12,476 nucleotides of DNA from Sphingomonas sp. (GTDB lineage: Bacteria > Pseudomonadota > Alphaproteobacteria > Sphingomonadales > Sphingomonadaceae), in assembly GCA_025935515.1 (NCBI GenBank), contig JAICVC010000049.1, forward strand, positions 1 to 12,476, given 5' to 3'. Position 1 is the first letter of the stretch, and every line of letters starts with the position of its first letter. The notes beneath the pieces are model-generated. The model did no database searches, was not told the DNA's origin, and worked only from the letters and a program-made list of their open reading frames with translations. Of this stretch, positions 1-4,813 are shown in pieces. A program made the position numbers and the translations under genes.

Positions 1-2
1 AA

Positions 3-107
3 GTGCTGGCAAGCATGGGCCTCAGGCTCGGCATGGACATCCCCGGCTGGCCGCCGGAGAATATCGAGGAAATGGCCAAGAAGCTCGAGCAGGAAATGCT
101 GGGCTGA
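3..107 (+). CDS. 3' end of an unidentified protein (partial)
   Basis: The window opens inside a forward reading frame that runs to a TGA at 105-107. The 34 visible residues include LGMDIPGWPPENIEEMAKKL and end in EQEMLG. This tail is amphipathic, probably helical, and rich in Glu and Lys. The start lies outside the window and I do not recognise the family. The frame is believable because it stops just before a strong intrinsic terminator. A 21-base piece of this coding end (37-57, encoding DIPGWPP) recurs exactly at 1005-1025, where it is non-coding. Confidence 0.55.
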   Translation: MLASMGLRLGMDIPGWPPENIEEMAKKLEQEMLG

Positions 108-111
108 ACTG

Positions 112-229
112 TTCCCCGGCGAAGGCCGGGGCCCAGGCCTGGAACAAGGGGCGGTCCGCACGGGCCGCCCTTTTTTGTTTCCCGCGGAGACGCGGCCGCG
201 CGGAGAGAATTGGTTTCACGCGAAGGCGC
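112..229. repeat. Dispersed repeat, copy A
   Basis: About 118 bases that recur at 1026-1144 with roughly 90% identity by eye. The unit has, in order, a palindromic CCCCGGCGAAGGCCGGGG segment, a GGGCGG...CCGCCC terminator hairpin with T-run, a segment containing GCGGAGACGCGG, and a tail containing AATTGGTTTCACGC. The palindromic and GAATTGGTTTCACGC-type parts resemble repeats I associate with sphingomonad genomes; that association is from memory. This copy has the better T-run and so looks like the more intact terminator. Confidence 0.75.
149..180 (+). terminator. Rho-independent terminator
   Basis: GGGCGGTCC at 149-157 pairs with GGGCCGCCC at 162-170 (one G-T pair), with a 4-base loop, followed by six T and then GTTT. 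It ends the partial gene at 107 and separates it from the PEP-CTERM gene. The same stem sequence is reused at 1063 and 9044. Confidence 0.85.
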
Positions 230-241
230 GAAGGCGCGAAG
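221..241. repeat. Short tandem repeat, 8-base unit
   Basis: The unit CGAAGGCG is repeated about 2.6 times at the right edge of repeat copy A. Copy B has only one degenerate unit at the same place (AAAGGCGC), so the difference looks like expansion or loss of a unit. It lies in non-coding DNA. Confidence 0.6.
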
Positions 242-334
242 CCGCCGGAACCGAGTTTGCGTCAGTAAACCGTCACCGTCACTCTTCTGCCGGAACCGTG
301 CTGCGAAAATACCCACGACCGCAAAACGACTTGC

Positions 335-350
335 TTAACTATCGTTAACC
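335..350. promoter_or_regulatory. CtrA-like site, imperfect spacing
   Basis: TTAA at 335-338 and TTAACC at 345-350 are separated by 6 bases. The CtrA consensus is TTAA-N7-TTAA, so this is one base short. It lies 44 bases upstream of the PEP-CTERM start at 394. A second PEP-CTERM gene has an exact-spacing version at 8316-8330, which is the main reason to list this one. Both are also preceded by AATACCCA (308-315 and 8281-8288). Binding is inferred only. Confidence 0.3.
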
Positions 351-393
351 AACGAGAGGTGAAGCGCGAATCTGAATTCGACGGGGGAAGTTT

Positions 394-999
394 ATGCGTA
401 AGATGTTTGCGTTTCTCGCTGCGGCGAGCTCACTCACGATGGCTGCACCGGTTTCTGCCGCCACGCTCCTGGATGTCACGAACCTGCCGGTCCAATCGGT
501 GATCCCGCAGACCTTTACGTTCACTGCGACATCCGCTTCGACCAACATCGACTTTCAGGGATACCAGGTTCCCGGGTCCATCACGCTGGTGAATATCTTC
601 CTGGCGGCGACCGGCACCACGCCGAGCGCGGCCAGCAACCTTCTCGGACTTCATTATTCCTACACGCCGTCCATCTGCGCGTCGCAGTTCCACGCGTTCG
701 AGGGGTCGGACACTCCCGCCTACGGGGCAAGCAACCTCAATTTCGAGGGGGCGTGCGCGGGATTGTACGACAGCCTTGCGCAGACGGTGAGCACGACCGC
801 GGGCGCTTCCTACACGCTGAGCTTCTCGCTTTCCAACAGTGCGGCAGGTTCGAACGGCCTGCGCATCTTCGCGACCGACTCCACCGTAACGGGGGCGGTT
901 CCTGAACCGGCAACCTGGGCCATGATGCTCCTCGGTTTCGCCGGCATCGGTGTCGCGATGCGCCGCGGGCGCGCTCGAATGCGGGCTCGGATCGCTTAG
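394..999 (+). CDS. PEP-CTERM (PEPxxWA type) sorting domain protein
   Basis: A 201-residue secreted protein. Residues 1-22 form a signal peptide (MRKMFAFLAAASSLTMAAPV then SA), with likely cleavage before ATLLDV. The middle, about 25-165, is rich in Ser, Thr, Ala and Gly with alternating hydrophobics, as in beta-sandwich surface proteins. It contains three Cys (positions 94, 121 and nearby context suggest one disulfide). The C-terminus carries the sorting signal: VPEPATW at 169-175, a hydrophobic helix AMMLLGFAGIGVAM, and an Arg-rich tail. Proteins of this class are exported, processed by an exosortase at the PEP motif, and surface-attached or released, often with exopolysaccharide. The ATG at 394 has GGGGAAG just upstream at 384-390; Met4 is a weaker alternative. 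No exosortase is nearby, and the specific function is unknown. Confidence 0.9.
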   Translation: MRKMFAFLAAASSLTMAAPVSAATLLDVTNLPVQSVIPQTFTFTATSASTNIDFQGYQVPGSITLVNIFLAATGTTPSAASNLLGLHYSYTPSICASQFHAFEGSDTPAYGASNLNFEGACAGLYDSLAQTVSTTAGASYTLSFSLSNSAAGSNGLRIFATDSTVTGAVPEPATWAMMLLGFAGIGVAMRRGRARMRARIA

Positions 1000-1004
1000 A
1001 CGAC

Positions 1005-1144
1005 ACATCCCCGGCTGGCCGCCGGTTTCCCGGCGAAGGCCGGGGTCCAGGCCTGAAACAAGGGGCGGTCCGCGCGGGCCGCCCTTGTTGTTTCGCGCGG
1101 AGACGCGGCGGCGCGCGCGAAGAATTGGTTTCACGCAAAGGCGC
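1005..1144. repeat. Dispersed repeat, copy B, fused to a copy of a coding end
   Basis: Positions 1026-1144 match copy A (112-229) at about 90% identity. In addition, 1005-1025 matches exactly the 21 bases at 37-57 inside the end of the first gene. In copy A these two parts are separated by 54 bases (58-111), which include the stop codon; in copy B they are directly joined. So copy B looks like a duplicate of the gene-end-plus-terminator region with an internal 54-base deletion. The T-run is decayed to TTGTTGTTT. Confidence 0.7.
1063..1093 (+). terminator. Terminator of the first PEP-CTERM gene (decayed T-run)
   Basis: GGGCGGTCC pairs with GGGCCGCCC (1076-1084), followed by TTGTTGTTT. The stem is the same as at 149-170 but the T-run is interrupted by G, so termination may be weaker. 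It lies 64 bases beyond the stop at 999. Confidence 0.65.
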
Positions 1145-1180
1145 CGGAACAAGGAAGGACCGTCCCGTCGCGGCGGCCTC

Positions 1181-1939
1181 TTATGCGGCAATCAGCTCGT
1201 CTTCGGTCGGGTAGACGCCGCTCAGCACTTCGTCGAAATGAGCGCGGACAGATTCATTGCATTCGCAGGCGGTGGCGCGCAGCGCGTCGAAGTCGCGGAT
1301 ATTGAGCGAGCCGCGGCGGACCTCCAAGATCCCCCGCTGCTTGAACGTGCGCAGCACTCGGCTGATGTAGCTGCGTCCGACCGCAAGCATCACCGCCAGC
1401 TGGTCCTGCGTTAGCGGAATGTCGGGACCGCCGGTGCGCTCGATCGCCGAGACCAGCCATCGCGCAGTGCGCTGCTCAATCGAGTGCGCGGCGTTGCAGG
1501 CGACCCCCTGGAAGACTTGCGCCGCGAGGCAGTCGGCGTAGCGAGCGAACAGGTTGCCGAGCGTTGGAGATTGCTGCTTCGCCTCCTCGAGATCGGCGAT
1601 CGCCATTCGCAGGAAGGGACCGGGAAACTGGACTTCGGCGCGCGCAAAGGCCGGCAGTCGCCCCTTGCTGACGATACCGCCCACCGCGCCTTCGCGCCCG
1701 ATGAGTGCGGTTTCGACCGCCGACCCGTCCTGAAGCACCACGAGATAGGAGATCATGCTCGGCCCGCACGGGAAGTAGACGGACCGAACCGGATCGCCCG
1801 GCTCGTAAATGATTTCGCCCCGCCCGCCGATCCACGGCTCCAGCCTCGGATTGAGAATGGCGGCGTCTGCGGGACGAAGCGCCCTCAGCAAGTTGTTCCC
1901 GGATAAGGCGGCGGCATTCTCGCCGACTCGACTGTGCAT
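1181..1939 (-). CDS. Crp/Fnr family transcriptional regulator
   Basis: A 252-residue cytoplasmic DNA-binding regulator. Residues about 38-110 form the cyclic-nucleotide-binding-like beta barrel (GEIIYEPGDPVRSVYFPCGP, then SAVETALIGREGAVGG). A dimerisation helix follows at about 125-165 (ARYADCLAAQVFQ, then AHSIEQRTARWL). A Crp-type winged helix-turn-helix lies at about 174-214 (LTQDQLAVMLAVGRSYISRV, then LRTFKQRGILEVRRG). I see neither the cAMP-contacting motif of Crp nor the N-terminal Cys cluster of Fnr, so the effector is unknown. I chose the ATG at 1939 because a purine-rich GGGAGAGGG precedes it and the family normally starts near there. An in-frame ATG at 2020 would add 27 residues without similarity to the family. 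It is divergent from the small gene at 2103 and may control the shared intergenic region. Confidence 0.9.
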   Translation of the reverse strand: MHSRVGENAAALSGNNLLRALRPADAAILNPRLEPWIGGRGEIIYEPGDPVRSVYFPCGPSMISYLVVLQDGSAVETALIGREGAVGGIVSKGRLPAFARAEVQFPGPFLRMAIADLEEAKQQSPTLGNLFARYADCLAAQVFQGVACNAAHSIEQRTARWLVSAIERTGGPDIPLTQDQLAVMLAVGRSYISRVLRTFKQRGILEVRRGSLNIRDFDALRATACECNESVRAHFDEVLSGVYPTEDELIAA

Positions 1940-2102
1940 AGGTCCCTCTCCCGCCAAAAATCGAGCAGAGCACGTCCGGCCAATGTGCACAAGTGCGCAG
2001 ACGGGCACCAACGAAGTCATTACGCGGCCACACTCACCTGGTCGGTACCGGCCTGGCCGCCGTGAACATCGGTTTGTGCCGGGGATGAGAGAGGGTTGCG
2101 TG

Positions 2103-2279
2103 ATGATGGATCAAAATCCCGTCGAATATTTCGAAAAGCGTGAGGCAGAAGAACGCGAAGCTGCAGCGCGTGCGGAATCGGACGTTGCACGGGAAATCCA
2201 TCTGGACCTGGCGGAGGAATACGCCGCGAGAGTGCGTGAGATGAAAGGTTACCCTTCATTGGATAATAAAGCGGCGTAG
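2103..2279 (+). CDS. Small charged hypothetical protein
   Basis: A 58-residue protein, or 57 if the second of two adjacent ATGs (2106) is used: MMDQNPVEYFEKREAEEREA onward. It is very rich in Glu, Ala and Arg, has no Cys, signal peptide or membrane segment, and is probably almost all helix, possibly a coiled coil, over residues 8-48. A GAGAGAGG ribosome-binding site at 2087-2094 sits about 8 bases before the ATG, which supports real translation. It is transcribed divergently from the Crp/Fnr-type regulator across a 163-base gap, so it is a plausible target of that regulator. I cannot assign a function. Confidence 0.75.
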   Translation: MMDQNPVEYFEKREAEEREAAARAESDVAREIHLDLAEEYAARVREMKGYPSLDNKAA

Positions 2280-2329
2280 CGTCATCGCGCCGTTGACGAA
2301 TGGTGGCTCGAAAGAAGGGGGCCCCTGCT

Positions 2330-2352
2330 TGGAGCACGCCCCGCGTGCTCCA
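2330..2352 (+). terminator. Perfect hairpin after the small gene, possible terminator
   Basis: GGAGCACGC at 2331-2339 and GCGTGCTCC at 2343-2351 pair perfectly around a CCC loop, and a flanking T-A pair extends the stem. The following AGAATCCTCTTTCC is T-rich but not a clean T-run, so termination is plausible rather than certain. It lies 51 bases after the stop of the small gene. Confidence 0.5.
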
Positions 2353-2367
2353 GAATCCTCTTTCCTA

Positions 2368-2390
2368 CAGCTAACCATTTAGGTTAGCTG
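2368..2390. promoter_or_regulatory. AT-rich perfect inverted repeat, possible operator
   Basis: CAGCTAACC at 2368-2376 and GGTTAGCTG at 2382-2390 are perfect 9-base arms around ATTTA. It is unusually AT-rich for this window and ends six bases before the ATG of the next gene. It could be an operator for a dimeric regulator or a 5' hairpin that limits translation initiation. No T-run follows. Confidence 0.45.
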
Positions 2391-2396
2391 ACGCAG

Positions 2397-3335
2397 ATGA
2401 GCGAACCAGAGCAGCAAAAAAAAGATGGATCCCGGATCGAGTCCGGGATGACGAAAAACAGGAGCGCACCGCGCTGGACGATTGCATTCTTGCGCGCGCT
2501 CGAGCGGACGGGCGACGTGCGGGCGTCGGCCGGGGACGCGGGGGTGGATCATTCGACGGCTTATGCGCGGCGGCGGGCGCATGCGGACTTTGCGCTCGCG
2601 TGGGAGGGGGCGCTGGCGGCGCATGGGGAGGCGAAGGCTTGGGCCGAGGCGGAGGAGATCGAGGCTATCCGGTTGGGTGGTGTGTCGCCCGGGGCCCCCT
2701 CCACCATCCAATCTTCGTTGGATGGTCCCCCTCCCCGTCCCGGGGAGGAGCTAATTGTGTCCAACGGGCAGGTGAAGCGGGCGGGGCCGGGGCGGTGGAA
2801 CAAGGCGAAGGAGAAGATCTTCTTCGAGGAGCTCGCGGCGACCGCCAATGCGCGGCGCGCTGCGGCGGCGGTGGGCTTGTCGAAGAATGCGGTGCTGCAG
2901 CGGCGGCTTAGGCATCCGGCGTTCGCGGCCAAATGGGACGCGGTGGTCGCGGCGGCCAAGGCCTCGATCAACCTCTATCTGGTCGAAGCGAGCAACAAGA
3001 CCTTCGATCCGGAGGAGCTCGACACCGGCGAGGTGACCCCGAAGGTCACCATCGACCAGGCGATCAAGATCAGCCAGATGAATGCGCGCCAGGCCAAGCC
3101 GCGGGAGGAAGAGGAGCTGCCCGACCCGTTCGCCGAGCAGGCGGCGTCGATGACCCCCGACGACGTCCACGAGCTGCGCGAGCGGCTGGTGCGCAAGCTG
3201 CAGGCGATGCGCCGCCGCGACCGGCCCGAGCTGCTCGCACAAGGCTGGGGCTACGACGAGGAACATGACCGCGACATCCCGCCGGGCTGGGTGAAGGTGC
3301 CCGGCGACGAGCCCGCGGAGCCAACCGATTGCTGA
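2397..3335 (+). CDS. Protein with two HTH-like repeats, small-terminase-like
   Basis: A 312-residue hypothetical protein. Residues 31-73 and 142-184 align without gaps over 43 positions: both run F-(x)2-(A/E)-L, a Gly/Asn turn, an AG-V/VGL turn, a basic helix end, then F-A-x-x-W. This looks like a duplicated helix-turn-helix-like unit of the kind seen in phage small terminase subunits and sphingomonad relatives. The second half is charged, with a helical segment at 253-275 (MTPDDVHELRERLVRKLQAM) and a C-terminal GWGYDEEHDRDIPPGWVKVP. The linker contains a palindromic repeat translated as APSTIQSSLDGPPPRPGEEL (about 100-119), and the N-terminus contains another (about 10-19). No ribosome-binding site is clear, and Met18 (2448) is an alternative start. 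No other phage gene is nearby. A DNA-binding role is inferred. Confidence 0.7.
   Translation: MSEPEQQKKDGSRIESGMTKNRSAPRWTIAFLRALERTGDVRASAGDAGVDHSTAYARRRAHADFALAWEGALAAHGEAKAWAEAEEIEAIRLGGVSPGAPSTIQSSLDGPPPRPGEELIVSNGQVKRAGPGRWNKAKEKIFFEELAATANARRAAAAVGLSKNAVLQRRLRHPAFAAKWDAVVAAAKASINLYLVEASNKTFDPEELDTGEVTPKVTIDQAIKISQMNARQAKPREEEELPDPFAEQAASMTPDDVHELRERLVRKLQAMRRRDRPELLAQGWGYDEEHDRDIPPGWVKVPGDEPAEPTDC
2429..2449. repeat. Palindromic repeat element inside a gene (5' copy)
   Basis: ATCCCGGA at 2429-2436 and TCCGGGAT at 2442-2449 are perfect arms around TCGAG. With its flanks (TGGATCCCGGATCGAGTCC...ATGACG) it matches the common alphaproteobacterial intergenic palindrome of that form, from memory. 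Here it lies in frame near the 5' end of the gene at 2397, and could mark the true start being downstream. Confidence 0.7.
2690..2750. repeat. Two-stem palindromic element inserted in frame in a gene
   Basis: ACCATCCAA at 2703-2711 pairs with TTGGATGGT at 2718-2726, and CTCCCCG at 2731-2737 pairs with CGGGGAG at 2741-2747. The pyrimidine-rich frame (GCCCCCTCCACC and TCCCCCTCCCC) is typical of sphingomonad dispersed elements, from memory. The element is read through in frame, adding about 20 Pro/Ser/Gly-rich residues to the linker between the two HTH-like units. Confidence 0.75.
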
Positions 3336-3350
3336 GTCCCCGGGCTCCGT

Positions 3351-4061
3351 TCAGGGGCTGGCGAGGTTCTTCAGGCGCAGCTTGAGGTGCGGCTGGAGGC
3401 GGAGCTCGAACTTGTGGTTGCGCTGTCCGGCGCCGGTATTGATCAGCCGGACATATTCGTCGACGCAGGCCCCGGCGCGGGCGTCGAGCTGCGAAATCTT
3501 GCCGTCGGGCAATTCGACGTGCAGCTCGTCGCCCTCGAACCAGTCCTGGCCGCCGTTGGCGTCGCGCAGGTCGCAGGTCCTCAACGCATCCTTCCACTGC
3601 GCGACGAACCACGGGAAATGCTTGCCGAGCGCGCGCTTGAACTCATTGCCCGAGACATAAGGGACGCCGTCGATGCGCGGCAGGATGTGCCGGGCCTTGT
3701 CCGACATGTGCGCGCCCCAGCAAACCCAGGACTTGACCTTGGGCTTGGCGGAAACCTCCCTCGCCTGCTCGACCGGGGTGCGGGAGGCCGAGCTCTTGTT
3801 GGGGCTGACCGCGAAGGTCAGGCGCGGCCGCGGCCGCTCGAACCGCGGCATCCCGTAGCGCAAGGTGCGGCTTGGAAAGAGGCCGTGCAGTCGGCTCGTG
3901 TCGTGCCATCCGAGCGGGTCGGGGTTGTCGACCTTGTCGGCCGCCGACCAGGCCGCGAACGCCATGTCGTTGGGGAGGGCGCAGGCCATGTTGAGGTGGT
4001 TGCAGAAGTCGGCCGCAGCAGCGTCGATGTCGGTCGAAACGTCATGGCCCGGGTCCGTCAC
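3351..4061 (-). CDS. Hypothetical protein, unrecognised
   Basis: A 236-residue predicted soluble protein with no signal peptide or membrane segment. It is rich in aromatic residues, especially Trp (GWHDTSRLHGLFPSRTLRYG; KSWVCWGAHMSDKARHILPR; HFPWFVAQWKDALRTCD), which argues for a real folded protein over an antisense shadow. The C-terminus is basic and leucine-rich (FELRLQPHLKLRLKNLASP). I chose the GTG at 4061 because GGAGG (4067-4071) sits 5 bases before it; an in-frame GTG at 4133 would add 24 residues but has no ribosome-binding site. It is convergent with the gene ending at 3335, with only 15 bases between stops, and divergent from the sigma factor gene. I do not recognise the family; the order of conserved-looking blocks does not suggest an enzyme class. 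Confidence 0.65.
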   Translation of the reverse strand: MTDPGHDVSTDIDAAAADFCNHLNMACALPNDMAFAAWSAADKVDNPDPLGWHDTSRLHGLFPSRTLRYGMPRFERPRPRLTFAVSPNKSSASRTPVEQAREVSAKPKVKSWVCWGAHMSDKARHILPRIDGVPYVSGNEFKRALGKHFPWFVAQWKDALRTCDLRDANGGQDWFEGDELHVELPDGKISQLDARAGACVDEYVRLINTGAGQRNHKFELRLQPHLKLRLKNLASP

Positions 4062-4195
4062 GGCTTCCTCCGTCCGAACGCCCTCGCGAAGCGGGCTCCA
4101 ATACCATGCGGCCCAATGCTTGTCATGGAACACGCGCGCCGAATGCGCCGCACGGGGCTTGCGCTCGGCGGCCTGCTGTTTGCATCCTGCCGGCG

Positions 4196-4723
4196 ATGGG
4201 GGAGCGCGCGGGCGAACCGGATGAGACTCTAGTCGCGGCCGCGGCTGCGGGGAATCGCGCGGCGCTGGAGGCGCTGCTCCGCCGCCATTACGACCGGATC
4301 CACGGGCTCGCCTGGCGGCTGACGGGGTCGCGGGCCGACGCCGACGATATCGCGCAGGAGGTGTGCTGCGCGCTGGTGGAGAAGATCGGGAGCTTCCGGG
4401 GGGAGGCGAAATTCACGACCTGGCTGACCGGGATCACCTTCAACGCGGCCCGCGACTTCCGGCGGCGGCGGCGCTCGTTCGCGGGGCTGACCGAACGCCT
4501 GGCGGTGCTTGCCGGGCTGGCGCAAACGCCCGACGGCCGCGACGCCTATGACGCAGTGTGGCTCAGGAGCGTGGTCGCGCGGTTGAAGCCGGCGCTGCGC
4601 GACACCGTGGTGCTGGTCGCGGGCGAGCAACTGACCCATGCCGAGGCGGCCCAGGTGCTGGGCATCGCCGAGGCGACCGTGGCGTGGCGGATGCACGAGG
4701 CGCGGCGGCTGCTGTCGCGCTGA
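4196..4723 (+). CDS. ECF-type sigma-70 family RNA polymerase sigma factor
   Basis: A 175-residue alternative sigma factor with only regions 2 and 4. Region 2 spans about 22-93: LLRRHYDRIHGLAWRLTG, then DADDIAQEVCCALV, then FTTWLTGITFNAARDFRRRR. Region 4 spans about 125-175, with the HTH at LTHAEAAQVLGIAEATVAWR. There is no region 1.1 or 3, as expected for the ECF group, and no SnoaL-like C-terminal extension. The ATG at 4196 fits the usual N-terminus; an in-frame ATG at 4106 would add 30 residues that look non-coding, and neither has a clear ribosome-binding site. It is followed after 90 bases by a vWA lipoprotein and then a membrane protein in the same direction, a likely operon. The ECF subgroup cannot be named by eye. 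Confidence 0.9.
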   Translation: MGERAGEPDETLVAAAAAGNRAALEALLRRHYDRIHGLAWRLTGSRADADDIAQEVCCALVEKIGSFRGEAKFTTWLTGITFNAARDFRRRRRSFAGLTERLAVLAGLAQTPDGRDAYDAVWLRSVVARLKPALRDTVVLVAGEQLTHAEAAQVLGIAEATVAWRMHEARRLLSR

Positions 4724-4743
4724 CCTCAAAAATTTTTCTCAAA

Positions 4744-4768
4744 GGATTGCCGGCCGATCCGCGTCTCA
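4744..4768 (+). promoter_or_regulatory. Possible ECF-type promoter before the vWA gene
   Basis: An A5T5 tract at 4727-4736 is followed by GGATTG (4744-4749) and CGTCTCA (4762-4768). CGTC-like -10 elements are common in ECF promoters, and an A/T tract often lies near the -35. The 12-base gap is shorter than the usual 16-17, so the assignment is weak. If real, the sigma factor could drive the downstream genes separately from itself. Confidence 0.25.
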
Positions 4769-4813
4769 GGGATTGGCGGGCAATTTCGCGCGCCGCTGAA
4801 AAGGGAGTTTGCC

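Noticed and set aside
221..241. CRISPR-like repeat
   Set aside because: The units are 8 bases and contiguous, with no spacers.
308..345. Sigma-54 promoter for the PEP-CTERM gene, as known for some exosortase-linked genes
   Set aside because: TTGC at 331-334 could be the -12 part, but no GG lies at the required -24 position.
430..1191. Reverse open frames across the first PEP-CTERM gene and repeat copy B
   Set aside because: They are antisense to a gene with signal peptide and sorting signal. Strings such as FRPGPRPSPGN are typical translations of the palindromic repeat.
2397..3335. Prophage or gene transfer agent
   Set aside because: Only one small-terminase-like protein is present, with no large terminase, portal, capsid, tail or integrase gene in the window.
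3387..4232. Forward open frame of 281 codons opposite the 3351-4061 gene
   Set aside because: The reverse frame has aromatic-rich, protein-like composition and a GGAGG site before its GTG. The forward frame is Arg/Val/Gly-rich and would overlap the sigma factor start.
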